Source: Luteitalea sp. TBR-22
GTDB lineage: Bacteria; Acidobacteriota; Vicinamibacteria; Vicinamibacterales; Vicinamibacteraceae
Direction: 5' to 3'
DNA: 64,000 nucleotides
Assembly: GCF_016865485.1 (NCBI RefSeq)
Contig: NZ_AP024452.1
Location: 4,176,501 to 4,240,500 of the forward strand
The notes beneath the pieces are model-generated. The model was not told where the DNA came from and ran no database searches. It saw only the letters and a list, made by a program, of their open reading frames with translations. This document shows positions 39,101-48,917 of the stretch, one piece after another (the first letter of the stretch is position 1; every line of letters begins with the position of its first letter). The position numbers and the translations under genes were made by a program.

Positions 39101-39619
39101 GGTCGCGGGCGCAAGTGGGGGAGCGACTGGAACGGGTTGCTGAACGCGGTCGCCGGCGGCTGGAGCGTGTCGGCGATCTGGCAGTGGCAGAGTGGCCGTC
39201 CGCTGACGGTCGGCAACGTGTACTACAACGGCGACATCAACGACCTGACCACCAGCTACTCCACCGACAACGTCGACAACCCGGTGTTCGATGTGAGCGG
39301 TTTCTACTTCCAGGACATCCCTGAGGCGCAGCGCCGCAACGACCCGCGCATCCAGCTGGCGCAGAACTACCGCACGCTGCCCAGCCGCCCGGCCAACCTT
39401 CGGGCGCAGGCGCTCAACTACATGGACATGTCCGTCGTGAAGCGCTTCGACTTCACGTCGCGGGTCCGTGCCCAGCTGCACTTCGAAATCTACAACGCGC
39501 TGAACCAGACGTTCTTCAACAACCCGGACCTCAACCCGACGAGCGCCAACTTCGGCAAGGTGACCAGCCAGAACAACCTGCCGATCAACCTGCAGATCGG
39601 CGCGCGCATCTTCTTCTGA
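36107..39619 (+). CDS. TonB-dependent receptor, Oar-like
   Basis: 1,170 residues. Signal peptide (MQTLLQRRRLGWHWLLALACVIGLG...SAQ), carboxypeptidase-regulatory domain (GAIAGRVIDSSGGALPGTTVAVTNTATG), plug region (ITSNGASGGNEFTLDGSPNMAHGRRAAFVPP), and a long barrel ending NLQIGARIFF with terminal Phe. It resembles the other receptor in this window in domain order but differs in sequence, so they are separate subfamilies. ATG 36107 is preceded by GGAAAGG and begins a proper signal peptide. A terminator hairpin lies about 50 bp downstream. It is followed on the same strand by the Gfo/Idh/MocA cluster. Confidence 0.93.
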   Translation: MQTLLQRRRLGWHWLLALACVIGLGAPSSAQDPRGAIAGRVIDSSGGALPGTTVAVTNTATGTVNTAVTDEQGRYSIPFISVGRYDIVVELTGFKRVEQKAIEVRISDRIELDFTLEVGGLEETITVSGGAPLLETRSASQGQVIDEQRIQLMPLSDGNPFTLTRLAAGTVYTGDLKFSRPFDNAGTSAITSNGASGGNEFTLDGSPNMAHGRRAAFVPPAGAVQEFKVETATFDAQQGHTAGATVNVTMKSGTNTFRGDGYYHYRDESLGKNDFFLERANQPKAALDYKRFGGTFGGPVDLGFYNGRNKSFFFTAFEWLYDQFPEPGQFTVPTEAQRNGDFSALLPLGIVIYDPATARLENGQVRRDPFPGNIIPANRINAVAKEMLKYYPLPNQAGNAQGQNNYISNNPRGDDFYSANFRFDHQFNNNNKTFVRYSRNNRTEYRGAWTGEQNGITPTGNFLYRINDAVTADHVWTMNPTTVLNLRGSWSRFQEPNLRQNQGLFDPTTLGFSSSTASLFGGVKYFPRIEPGAYSAIGDSYAGGTTSQIFTFQPTVTKFFGNHSVRLGYDYRQYKEHNDPTYHAAGIYQFNPGFTNGGTGLPSAPIGQDLAAMLLGLPQSGSRIEISPGRDNTSPYHGVFFQDDWKVNSRLTVNLGLRYEYENAPTDDANANVRGFDPTAQLAVTNAARAAYALRPVPELAASAFNPVGGVTFASDENPGFWNADRNNWQPRLGFAYQLNSRTVLRGGWAVYTSPLLFDYAIFQPGYAQNTPIVVTNDSGLTYQANLTTPWPGGVIQPAGNSAGVNTFVGQNLNRYTTDVDARNPQAMRWAVNVQRELFGNWVVEAGYTGNKGYDLTVETDINGIPRQYLSTSNVRDNAVISNLATPVSNPFAGLLPGTNLNTANVAKSQLLRPYPQFTQVQSRNFDGTSSYQSGQFRIERRFTDGYSFLATYTVSRFTEQNFTLNAVDGPDRIYEKRRSDVDVPHRVVLNGIVELPFGRGRKWGSDWNGLLNAVAGGWSVSAIWQWQSGRPLTVGNVYYNGDINDLTTSYSTDNVDNPVFDVSGFYFQDIPEAQRRNDPRIQLAQNYRTLPSRPANLRAQALNYMDMSVVKRFDFTSRVRAQLHFEIYNALNQTFFNNPDLNPTSANFGKVTSQNNLPINLQIGARIFF

Positions 39620-39639
39620 GGCCCCCGATCCACACCGGG

Positions 39640-39663
39640 CCGTCGGCCAGGGCCGACGGCTCC
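39640..39663. repeat. REP hairpin with CTCC (GGAG) end
   Basis: Perfect stem CCGTCGGCC / GGCCGACGG (39640-39648, 39651-39659) then CTCC, i.e. GGAG plus palindrome on the minus strand. The same stem occurs at 27523 and 42567 next to CTAC. Confidence 0.75.
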
Positions 39664-39670
39664 TGCCAGC

Positions 39671-39719
39671 GCAGACCAGGGCGCGTGTCCGCAACGGGCA
39701 CGCGCCCTGTGTCGTCTGC
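39671..39719 (+). terminator. Strong stem-loop after the second TonB-dependent receptor
   Basis: AGGGCGCGTG (39678-39687) pairs perfectly with CACGCGCCCT (39699-39708); an outer GCAGAC (39671-39676) pairs with GTCTGC (39714-39719). No T-run follows, so it may act as a Rho-assisted terminator or a 3' barrier. Confidence 0.55.
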
Positions 39720-39789
39720 GGGTGATTTCCCGTTGCGCCCTGCGCCGCGTCCGCATAGGCTGTCGCGGACCCCCTCCTCCGGAACGCCC

Positions 39790-41118
39790 ATGAATCGTCG
39801 CGAATTCCTCTCGTCCTCGGCGGCCGCGCTCACGGCTGCCACCGCCCTTCCTCCGTCGGTCCACGCCGCCCTGCAGGGCGGCGCCGCGCCAGGCCGCCCC
39901 CGCCGCTACGCCATCGTCGGCACCGGGGGGCGCGGGTCGTCCATGTGGGGGACCGGCGTGAAGGCCAAGTGGGGCGACACGGTGCAGTTCGTCGGCCTGT
40001 GCGACCCCAACCCGAAGCGGGCCGAGGTGGTGCGCGGGTTGCTCGGCGTCGAGTGCCCGGTGTTCACCGACTTCGACCGGATGGTGCGCGAGGCCAGGCC
40101 GGACCTGATCGCCGTGACGACCGTCGACGCGCACCACGCCGAGTACATCGTGCGGGCCCTCGACCTCGGGATCGACGTGATCACCGAGAAGCCGATGACG
40201 ACCGACGAGAAGCAGTGCCAGGCCGTCATCGACGCCGAGAAGCGCAACAAGCGCAAGATCATCGTCGGCCACAACATGCGCTTCTCGCCGGCGCACGTGA
40301 AGATCAAGGAGCTGATGCTCTCGCAGCCGGTCGGGCCGATCCGGTCGGTGGACTTCCACTGGTACCTCGACACCAGCCACGGCACCGACTACTTCCGTCG
40401 CTGGCACGGCATCAAGGCCAAGAGCGGCTCGCTCTGGGTGCACAAGGCGACGCACCACTTCGACTACGTCAACTGGCTGCTCGACGCCGAGCCGGTGCAG
40501 GTGCAGGCCTACGGCGGCATCAAGCGGTACGGCGCCGCCGGGCCGTTCCGTGCCATTAACTGCCGCACCTGCCCGCACACGGCGAAGTGCCCGTTCTACT
40601 GGGACATGACAAAGTCGGCGTCGGCGATGCGGCTGTACGGCGGCGAGGTCGAGAAGGTCGACGGCTACCTGCGCGACGCGTGCGTGTTCCGGCCGGAGAT
40701 CACCACCTACGACACGATGACGGCGACCATCAAGTACAGCACCGACGTCATCCTCTCGTACTCGCTCAACGCCTACATGCCGATCGAGGGGTACTCGCTG
40801 TGCTTCAACGGCGACGGCGGCCGGGTGGAGATCCGGTCGTACGCCAACCAGCCGTGGAAGGTGGACCAGGAGTTCGAGGTCTCGGTGATCAAGGCGTTCG
40901 GCCAGCGGACGATGGTGCCGGTCCCGACCGCCGAGGGTGAGCACGGCGGCGCCGACGACGTGCTGCGGAACCTGATCTTCCGCCGGCCCGAGGTCCCCGC
41001 GCACCTGCGCATTCCCGACTCGCGCGCCGGCGCCATGTCGGCCCTGACCGGCATTGCCGCGCGGCGCAGTTGCGAAGAGAATCGGCCCATCACGATTTCC
41101 GACCTGGTGACGTTCTGA
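39790..41118 (+). CDS. Tat-exported Gfo/Idh/MocA oxidoreductase with a cysteine cluster
   Basis: 442 residues. Twin-arginine signal ([22 protein letters not shown]), then a Rossmann NAD(P) domain ([15 protein letters not shown]) with the family EKP motif (DVITEKPMT) and a C-terminal alpha/beta domain with the catalytic-site [11 protein letters not shown]. An insertion holds Cys258-x2-Cys261-x5-Cys267 ([16 protein letters not shown]), which looks like a metal site. Exported members of this family oxidise or reduce sugars in the periplasm with a tightly bound cofactor. The stop overlaps the next gene's ATG by one base. Confidence 0.92.
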   Translation: MNRREFLSSSAAALTAATALPPSVHAALQGGAAPGRPRRYAIVGTGGRGSSMWGTGVKAKWGDTVQFVGLCDPNPKRAEVVRGLLGVECPVFTDFDRMVREARPDLIAVTTVDAHHAEYIVRALDLGIDVITEKPMTTDEKQCQAVIDAEKRNKRKIIVGHNMRFSPAHVKIKELMLSQPVGPIRSVDFHWYLDTSHGTDYFRRWHGIKAKSGSLWVHKATHHFDYVNWLLDAEPVQVQAYGGIKRYGAAGPFRAINCRTCPHTAKCPFYWDMTKSASAMRLYGGEVEKVDGYLRDACVFRPEITTYDTMTATIKYSTDVILSYSLNAYMPIEGYSLCFNGDGGRVEIRSYANQPWKVDQEFEVSVIKAFGQRTMVPVPTAEGEHGGADDVLRNLIFRRPEVPAHLRIPDSRAGAMSALTGIAARRSCEENRPITISDLVTF

Positions 41119-42524
41119 TGTCCATCTCCCGACGATCCTTCGTGTCCTCGGCCGCCGCCGGCGTGGCCGGCGGCCTGGTGGCGGGCACGCCCGCGATGTC
41201 GCAGACGGCCGCGAGCCGCAGTCGCGTGCTCGGCGCCAACGACCGCATCCGCATCGGCTCGATCGGCGTGGGCGGCATGGGCCGCTCGCACCTGGGCAAC
41301 TTCCAGCAGCACGACGACGTGCAGATCGTCACCGTGTGCGACGTGTGGGACGTCAATCGCCGGCGCGCGCAGCGGATGACCGAGAAGCAGGCCGGCGGCG
41401 CCGCCACGATGGAATCGGACTTCCGGCGGGTGATCGACCGCCCCGACCTCGATGCGGTGATCGTGGCGACCGTCGATCACTGGCATGCCATCCCGATGAT
41501 CCTCGCCTGCCAGTCGGGCAAGGACGTGTACGTCGAGAAGCCGATCTCGCACAACCTGAAGGAAGGCCGCGCCATGGTCGAGGCGGCCCGCAAGTACGAC
41601 CGGGTCGTGCAGGTGGGCACGCAGCAGCGCTCGGGTCTGCACTTCCAGGAGGCGATCAAGGTCGTGCAGTCGGGGGCACTCGGCAAGATCCACCGGGTGC
41701 ATGCCTGGAACACGGGCAACCAGTCGCCGGCCGGCCTCGGCAAGCCGGCCGACGTTCCCGTGCCCGCCGGGCTGGACTGGGACATGTGGCTGGGCCCCGC
41801 GCCGAAGGTGGCGTTCAACCCGAATCGGTTCATCTTCAACTTCCGCTGGTTCTGGGACTATGCGGGCGGGATGATGACCGACTGGGGCATCCACCTGCTC
41901 GACCTGGCGCTGTGGGGCATGAAGGAGACCGCGCCGAAGTCGGTGTACGCGGTGGGCGGCAACTTCGTGCTCGACGACAACCGCCAGACGCCCGACACGA
42001 TCGACGCCATCTACGAGTTCCCGGGCTTCGTCTGCTCGTACAGCAACCGCACCGGCAACGCCTACAACGGCGCCGGCCGCGGCTACGGCATCGAGTTCTA
42101 CGGCACCAACGGCACGCTGTTCCTCGACCGCGGCGGCTTCGAGGTGATCCCGGAGACGGGCGGCACGGCCACCGCGCCGACACCTCAGTACCTGTCGGAG
42201 CAGGAACCCGTCGCGCCGGTCTGGAAGCGGTCGTGGAACGCGCCGACCAGGGCCCGCACACAAGGCATGAAGGCCGGCACGTCGGACCAGAACCTCACGC
42301 ACATCCGCAACTTCCTCGACTGCATGCGATCGCGGCAGCGTCCCGTCTCCGACATCGAGATCGGGCACCACTCGACGGCGATGTGCCTGCTCGGCAACGT
42401 CGCCTATCGGACGGGCCACAAGCTCACGTGGGACGCCGCCAAGGAGGAGTGCGTGGACGACCCGAAGGCCAATGCCCTGCTGACCCGCGAGTACCGCGAA
42501 CCGTACACGCTCCCGAAGATTTGA
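41118..42524 (+). CDS. Tat-exported Gfo/Idh/MocA family oxidoreductase
   Basis: 468 residues. Twin-arginine signal ([20 protein letters not shown]). Rossmann domain [20 protein letters not shown] motif in [16 protein letters not shown]; catalytic region [17 protein letters not shown]. Conserved HWHAIP and KPISHNL blocks match the large Planctomycetes/Acidobacteriota group of exported dehydrogenases. It overlaps the previous gene by one base and precedes the old-yellow-enzyme gene after a REP pair. Substrate unknown, probably a carbohydrate. Confidence 0.93.
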   Translation: MSISRRSFVSSAAAGVAGGLVAGTPAMSQTAASRSRVLGANDRIRIGSIGVGGMGRSHLGNFQQHDDVQIVTVCDVWDVNRRRAQRMTEKQAGGAATMESDFRRVIDRPDLDAVIVATVDHWHAIPMILACQSGKDVYVEKPISHNLKEGRAMVEAARKYDRVVQVGTQQRSGLHFQEAIKVVQSGALGKIHRVHAWNTGNQSPAGLGKPADVPVPAGLDWDMWLGPAPKVAFNPNRFIFNFRWFWDYAGGMMTDWGIHLLDLALWGMKETAPKSVYAVGGNFVLDDNRQTPDTIDAIYEFPGFVCSYSNRTGNAYNGAGRGYGIEFYGTNGTLFLDRGGFEVIPETGGTATAPTPQYLSEQEPVAPVWKRSWNAPTRARTQGMKAGTSDQNLTHIRNFLDCMRSRQRPVSDIEIGHHSTAMCLLGNVAYRTGHKLTWDAAKEECVDDPKANALLTREYREPYTLPKI

Positions 42525-42538
42525 ACCATCCCGATGAC

Positions 42539-42590
42539 GTAGCCGTCGCGCGTGCGCGGCGGCTGACCGTCGGCCGAGGCCGACGGCTAC
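42539..42590. repeat. Inverted REP pair
   Basis: GTAG (42539-42542) plus an imperfect CCGTCGCGC hairpin (42543-42562), and the perfect stem CCGTCGGCC / GGCCGACGG (42567-42586) plus CTAC (42587-42590). It fills most of the gap between two co-oriented genes. Confidence 0.75.
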
Positions 42591-42622
42591 GACACGGTTC
42601 GGGCCTGCCATCGACACCACGA

Positions 42623-44055
<1,433 letters not shown>

Positions 44056-44059
<4 letters not shown>

Positions 44060-45291
44060 GTGCCCCCATGCCCCCGGTCACCCCGGGGTTCGACGACGCC
44101 GACATCCCGCGCGCCGGCCAGATCACGGCCGCTGCGACCGCGTTCGCGGCGCTCTTCTCGGCGGTGGGCATCGGCTTGTACGGCCTGACGTTCTTCTACG
44201 ACTTCTTCGTCAAGGACTACGGCTGGACGCGGCAGCAGGTCACCTCGGGCAACGCGTACGCCAAGCTGCTGATCGGCCCGCTGTTCGGCTATCTGGCCGG
44301 GTACCTGATCGACCGCTACGGGCCGAGGCGCCTGCTGCTGGTGGGCATCCTGATGGCCGGCGGCGCGATGGTCGGCCTCGGCTACGTCTCGACGCTGGCG
44401 GCCTTCTACGTGTGCTACCTGTTCAACGCGCTCGGCTACGTGTTCGGCGGACCGCTGCCGGTGCAGGTACTGCTCTCGCGCTGGTTCACCAGGGCGCGCG
44501 GCAAGGCGATGGGCTTTGCGTACCTCGGCATCGGCATCGGCGGGACGGTGGTGCCGGGGCTCGCGTACTGGCTCACGTCGACCTTCGGCTGGAACCGCGC
44601 CATGCAGGTCCTCGGCCTGCTGATGATCACCATCGCGTGGCCGCTGGCCTGGCTGGTCAAGGATGCGCCGCCGTCCTATCGCGCCGCCGCGCCCGGCAGC
44701 GCCGCCGCCACCACGCCGCTCGGCGAGGTGCTGCGCACGCCGGCGTTCTACCTGCTGCTGGTCGGCTCGATGTGCTCGATCGGCGCGGTGGGCGGCACGA
44801 TGCAGAACCTGAAGCTGTATCTCAGCCTCGACCATCCGTACGGGCAGGGCGAGATTGCGCGCATCCTCTCGCTGGTGCTCGCCGGCAGCATCCTCGGTCG
44901 CCTCCTCATGGGCTGGTTGGCCGATCGCTGGGCCCGCAAGCACGTGATGCTGCTGATCTACGTGATCGTCGCCGCGTCGATTCCGCTGCTCCTGCTCGCC
45001 GACTCGTGGACGATGCTGCACCTGTTCGCGCTGCTGTTCGGCATCGGCCTCGGTGGCGACTACATGATCATCCCTCTCATGGCCGCCGACCTGTTCGGCG
45101 TCCAGCGACTCGGCCGCGTCATGGGATTCGTGCTCACCGCCGACGGCATCGCGGAAGCGGTGTCGCCGATGCTGGTCGCGGGGTTGCGCGACCGCATGGG
45201 CACGTATCGCCCGGGATTCCTGCTGCTGATGGGCCTGGCCGCGGTCGGGGCCGCCGCGGTGGCGCTGCTGCCACAGAAGAAAGCACACTAG
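44056..45291 (+). CDS. Major facilitator superfamily transporter
   Basis: 411 residues with about 12 membrane helices. The MFS signature lies between helices 2 and 3 ([16 protein letters not shown]), and the second copy appears as [14 protein letters not shown]. The [20 protein letters not shown] and [20 protein letters not shown] blocks resemble the oxalate/formate antiporter-like and monocarboxylate transporter group. The start ATG overlaps the previous stop by 4 bp. The substrate is probably a small carboxylate or sugar acid related to the old-yellow-enzyme substrate; this is inference. The stop TAG is followed directly by octad arrays. Confidence 0.92.
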
Positions 45292-45472
45292 GAATTGCAG
45301 AATTTCAGGATTTCAGAATTTCAACATTGCAGGATTCACCGCCACGTTGACTGCACGGCACCAGCGTCACTGTGCAGGTGATCCGCGCAACGTGCGGCTT
45401 CGAAGTGCTGCAATTCTGCAATTCTGCAATTCTGCAATTCTGCAATTCTGCAATTCTGCAATTCCGTAGACG
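45292..45472. repeat. AGAATTTC octads (left) and GCAATTCT tandem octads (right)
   Basis: The left arm (45292-45340) has imperfect AGAATTTC units, and 45412-45468 holds seven near-perfect GCAATTCT units ending just before the next ATG. The arms are reverse complements and flank about 70 bp with a CGCAACGTGCGG hairpin. No room is left for a separate promoter unless it is inside the repeat. Confidence 0.88.
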
Positions 45473-45474
45473 CC

Positions 45475-46779
45475 ATGGACAGACGCGACTTCCTCCGCTC
45501 CTCCCTCACGGCCGGCCTCATCGCTCCGGCACTCACCGGCCGCGCCTCGGCGGCACAGTCGGTGGCGCCCTCCGATCGGCTGCGGCTCGGCTTCCTCGGC
45601 ACCGGCGCCCGCGCCCATCAGTTGATCGATGCGTGCCGCGCGATCCCGGGGCTGGAGATCGTGTCGCTGTGCGACGCCTACACCGGCCGCGCCGAGCGGG
45701 CGAAGGCGCGCAGCGGCGGCTCGGCCACGATCCGCCACGACTACCGCGCCGTGCTCGACGACCGTTCCGTCGACGCGGTGTTCATCGTCACGCCGGACCA
45801 CTGGCACAAGACCATGGCGCTGGCGGCCCTGGACGCCGGCAAGGACGTGTACCTCGAGAAGCCGATGACGTACACGGTGGCCGAGGGGCGCGAGATCATC
45901 GCCGCCGTCGACCGCTCCAAGCGGGTGCTGCAGGTGGGCAGCCAGGGTCCGAGTTCCGCGCTCGAGCACGCGGCGCGCGACATCGTCAAGAGCGGACGTC
46001 TCGGCCAGATCACGCTGGTGCGCGCGGCGTTCAACCGCAACAGCGCCGGGGGCGCGTGGCTGTACCCGATTCCTCCCGACGCCAACGAGCGCACCGTGAA
46101 CTGGGCGCAGTTCCTCGGGTCGGCGCCGGCACGCCCGTTCAGCCTCGAACGATTCTTCCGCTGGCGCTGTTACTGGGACTACTCCGGCGGCCTGGCCACC
46201 GACCTGTTCGTGCACCTGGCGACGACGATTCATCACGTCCTCGACGTGCAGGGCCCGTCGCAGGTCGTCGCGTCGGGCGCCACGCATCGCTGGAAGGACA
46301 CGCACGAGGTGCCCGACACCATCGACGCCATCCTCACCTACCCGGAAGGGTTCACGGTGACCCTCGGCTGCACGCTGAACAGCACGGGCGGCGACGAAGG
46401 CGTGCACATCCAGGGCACGAAGGGCACGCTGCACCTGCTCGGCAATCGCCTGCGGCTCACGACCGAGCCCGGCGGCGACAACAACCGCTGGGTGGTGCGC
46501 TCATGGCCGGAGGCACTCGAGCAGGCGTACTACGCCGATCCGAAGGTGCAGGCGGTGGAGACGCCGGGCCTGCAGCGACAGGCGGCCGCGCCGGCCGGCG
46601 AGGAGTGGGTCATCCGCGGCGAGGGCGAGGACATCGCGCACGTGCGATCGTTTGTCGAGGCCGTCCGATCACGCCGCCAGCCCGTCGAGGATGCACGGTT
46701 CGGCCACCGCGCCGCGGCGGTGGCGCATTACGTGAACCGGGCCATTCGAGAGGGCAAGAGCCAGCAATTTGAAATCTGA
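45475..46779 (+). CDS. Tat-exported Gfo/Idh/MocA family oxidoreductase
   Basis: 434 residues. Twin-arginine signal MDRRDFLRSSLTAGLIAPALTGRASA. Rossmann domain LRLGFLGTGARAHQLIDA; EKP motif in DVYLEKPMTYTVAEGR; catalytic region GGLATDLFVHLATTIHHVLDVQ. It differs clearly from the two other copies in this window, so these are not recent duplicates. The final residues (KSQQFEI) and TGA stop are encoded by AATTTGA units of the downstream array, i.e. repeat-derived C-terminus. Confidence 0.92.
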   Translation: MDRRDFLRSSLTAGLIAPALTGRASAAQSVAPSDRLRLGFLGTGARAHQLIDACRAIPGLEIVSLCDAYTGRAERAKARSGGSATIRHDYRAVLDDRSVDAVFIVTPDHWHKTMALAALDAGKDVYLEKPMTYTVAEGREIIAAVDRSKRVLQVGSQGPSSALEHAARDIVKSGRLGQITLVRAAFNRNSAGGAWLYPIPPDANERTVNWAQFLGSAPARPFSLERFFRWRCYWDYSGGLATDLFVHLATTIHHVLDVQGPSQVVASGATHRWKDTHEVPDTIDAILTYPEGFTVTLGCTLNSTGGDEGVHIQGTKGTLHLLGNRLRLTTEPGGDNNRWVVRSWPEALEQAYYADPKVQAVETPGLQRQAAAPAGEEWVIRGEGEDIAHVRSFVEAVRSRRQPVEDARFGHRAAAVAHYVNRAIREGKSQQFEI

Positions 46780-46942
46780 AATTCGAAATTCTCGTGGGGC
46801 GCGGCTTCGCCAAGACAGAGGTAGGGCGCGGTGTCCCACCGCGCCGTGAGCCACTGGCAGCGCCCCAACGGCGCGGTCGGAGACCGCGCCCTACCTGAGT
46901 GAGCGGCCGCCGGTCAATTTCAAGTTTCGAATTTCAAATTGC
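46765..46942. repeat. AATTTGA heptad arms enclosing an inverted REP pair
   Basis: The left arm (46769-46792) has units AATTTGA, AATCTGA, AATTCGA; the right arm (46915-46942) has the reverse complement. The core contains GTAG (46821-46824) plus a perfect GGCGCGGTG stem, and a perfect GGCGCGGTC stem with CTAC (46891-46894). Here the REP pair lies inside the heptad element, in the gap between convergent genes. Confidence 0.85.
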
Positions 46943-46947
46943 CGCCA

Positions 46948-47910
46948 TCAGAGGAGTCGCCGCGCCAGCACGCCCCACATCGCATACGCCAGGCGACGGC
47001 GGTGGTGGCGCGCGATCGGGCCGTGCCAGAACGGCGCCTGCACCACCTCGGTGCCGTGCGGCATGTCGCCCAGCGGCAGGGGGCGCTTGTGCTCGGCGGC
47101 GTAGCGCTCGAGCACGTCCTTGCCCGGACGCGCCGCATTGAACAGCACGGTGTCGACGGGCCGGCCGATGGCGTGGCTGATGTGGCGCACCGCGTCGGCG
47201 GCAGTGAAGTCGGCCATGCCGCTGCCTTCGGTGAGCAGGTTGGCCACCAGGACCACCGGCCCCTGCACCTGCGCTACGGCCTCGCGCACGCCTTCGACGA
47301 GCAACGGCGGCACCAGGCTCGTGAAGAAGCTGCCCGGCCCGATGATCACCGCGTCGGCGCGCCCGAGCGCGTCCCGCGCGGCGGGATGGATCACGACCGA
47401 CGGCGAGAGCCACACGCGTCGTACCGGGCGCCCGTCGCGCTGGCCGGCATCGACCTCGACCTCACCGGTCGTCGTGCTGCCGTCGGCGTACTCGGCACAG
47501 AGGCTGGCGCGCTCGGTGCTGATCGGCCACACGTAGCCACGGCACCCGAGCACCGCCCGCAGCCCGTCGACCGCCGCCTGGAAGTCGCCGGAGAACTGCT
47601 CCATCATCGACAGCAGCAGGTTCCCGCCCGTGTGGCCGCCGAGCCGCCGGTGCTCGAGGGTGGGCAGTCGGGTCAGCAGCACGCGACGCGCCTCGCCTTC
47701 GTCGCGGGCCAACGCCAGGGCGCACTTCAGGACGTCCCCGGGCGGCAGCACGCCCAGCTCATCGCGCAACACGCCCGAACTGCCACCGCTGTCGAACATG
47801 GTGACGATGGCGTGCACCTGCAGCCAGGGATTGGATTTGAGTCCCCCGAGCAGGCTGGGCAGTCCCGTCCCGCCCCCGAGGCACCCGACGTGCAGTTCGC
47901 GCAGCCGCAT
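46948..47910 (-). CDS. YvcK/CofD-like family protein (gluconeogenesis factor type)
   Basis: 320 residues. Family motifs: VGCLGGGTGLPSLLGGLK at the N-terminus, VTMFDSGGSSGVLRDELGVLPPGDVLKCALAL, GGHTGGNLLLSMM, IIGPGSFFTSLVPPLLVEGVREAV and VANLLTEGSGMADFTAADAVRHI. It matches the YvcK branch (a UDP-sugar-binding protein needed for growth on gluconeogenic carbon and for cell-wall shape) rather than the CofD branch of F420 synthesis, since no other F420 genes are present. ATG 47910 starts the conserved N-terminus. Confidence 0.9.
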   Translation of the reverse strand: MRLRELHVGCLGGGTGLPSLLGGLKSNPWLQVHAIVTMFDSGGSSGVLRDELGVLPPGDVLKCALALARDEGEARRVLLTRLPTLEHRRLGGHTGGNLLLSMMEQFSGDFQAAVDGLRAVLGCRGYVWPISTERASLCAEYADGSTTTGEVEVDAGQRDGRPVRRVWLSPSVVIHPAARDALGRADAVIIGPGSFFTSLVPPLLVEGVREAVAQVQGPVVLVANLLTEGSGMADFTAADAVRHISHAIGRPVDTVLFNAARPGKDVLERYAAEHKRPLPLGDMPHGTEVVQAPFWHGPIARHHRRRLAYAMWGVLARRLL

Positions 47911-47980
47911 CGCGGCAGATTGTGACCCGCGCCTGCGGCGGGAGCAACTCCGGCCGGTCGGGAGGCGTCCTTACGGGGGC

Positions 47981-48778
47981 ATGACTCCCCTCCTCACCCT
48001 GCTGGCCGCGGGGCTGTGCTTCCTCGTGGTGCTCATGGTGGCGGTGTGGCTGCTGTCGGTCCGGCTGCACAACGCCGGCATCGTCGACGTCGCCTGGTCG
48101 GCGGCCTTCACGCCGGTGGCCATTGGCTACGCGTGGCTCGCGGGCGGCTGGCCGGCGCGCGACCTGCTGCTGGTGGCCCTGGTGGCGGCCTGGAGCCTCC
48201 GCCTGGCGTGGCACCTGTACGTGCGCGTCAGCGCCGAGCATCCTCACGAGGACTCGCGGTATGCGGCCCTGCGCGCCCACTGGGGCACCGCGGCCAATGC
48301 GAAGATGCTGGGATTCTTCCAGGTGCAGGCCGTGGCGGCGCTGATCCTCAGCGTGCCGTTCGCGCTGGTGGCGCTCAACCCGACGCCCGGCTTCGCGCCG
48401 CTGGAATGGGTCGGCGTCGCGGTCACGCTGATCGGCCTGGCCGGCGAGGCGACGGCCGACGCCCAGTTGGCTCGCTTCCGGGCCAATCCTGCCAACAAGG
48501 GACGCGTGTGCCAGGACGGCCTGTGGGCCTGGTCGCGACACCCGAACTACTTCTTCGAGTGGATCATCTGGTGCGGATTCGGCATCTTCGCGCTGGGCTC
48601 CCCGCAGGGCTGGCTGGGTCTGCACGTGATCCCGCTGATGTTCTACGTGATGCGATACGGCACGGGCGTGCCCTATGCCGAAGCCTCGTCGCTCCGCAGT
48701 CGCGGCGACGCCTACCGCGAGTACCAGCGGACGACGAACACGTTCATCCCGGGCCCGCGGCGAACACGAGCCATTTGA
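47981..48778 (+). CDS. DUF1295 / steroid 5-alpha-reductase-like membrane protein
   Basis: 265 residues with 6-7 hydrophobic helices. The C-terminal half carries the DUF1295 pattern: [39 protein letters not shown] and [34 protein letters not shown]. Related proteins include 3-oxo-5-alpha-steroid 4-dehydrogenases and isoprenylcysteine methyltransferase-like enzymes. It is followed on the same strand by a cyclopropane synthase homologue; the pair DUF1295 plus CFA-like methyltransferase recurs in bacterial lipid loci. The stop TGA belongs to an ATTTGA repeat unit. Confidence 0.88.
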   Translation: MTPLLTLLAAGLCFLVVLMVAVWLLSVRLHNAGIVDVAWSAAFTPVAIGYAWLAGGWPARDLLLVALVAAWSLRLAWHLYVRVSAEHPHEDSRYAALRAHWGTAANAKMLGFFQVQAVAALILSVPFALVALNPTPGFAPLEWVGVAVTLIGLAGEATADAQLARFRANPANKGRVCQDGLWAWSRHPNYFFEWIIWCGFGIFALGSPQGWLGLHVIPLMFYVMRYGTGVPYAEASSLRSRGDAYREYQRTTNTFIPGPRRTRAI

Positions 48779-48917
48779 AATTGGACATTTGAAATTCTCG
48801 GGGCGCGGCCTTTGGCCAGCGCCCCTTCAGGCCTTCGTCCTTCTTCCTTCCGTCCTTCACCCTTCCCGCTCTGCCTTCTTTCCTTCTACTCTTCTACTCT
48901 TCTTCCCTTCCTTCCCC
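48774..48917. repeat. AATTTGA units and pyrimidine-rich CTACTCTT octads
   Basis: Units CATTTGAAATTGGACATTTG at 48774-48793 are followed by a GGGGCGCGGCC hairpin core, then a pyrimidine stretch 48836-48917 with CCTTCCGT, CTACTCTT, CTACTCTT, CTTCCCTT units reaching the next ATG. The pyrimidine array resembles the right arm of 17150-17337. Confidence 0.75.

Noticed and set aside
41336-42620. Out-of-frame continuation upstream of the old-yellow-enzyme gene
   Set aside because: The upstream part of this frame overlaps a clear Gfo/Idh/MocA gene in another frame and shows no family similarity; the true start is ATG 42623.
46948-47910. CofD (2-phospho-L-lactate transferase) of F420 synthesis
   Set aside because: The sequence matches the YvcK branch, and no other F420 gene is nearby.
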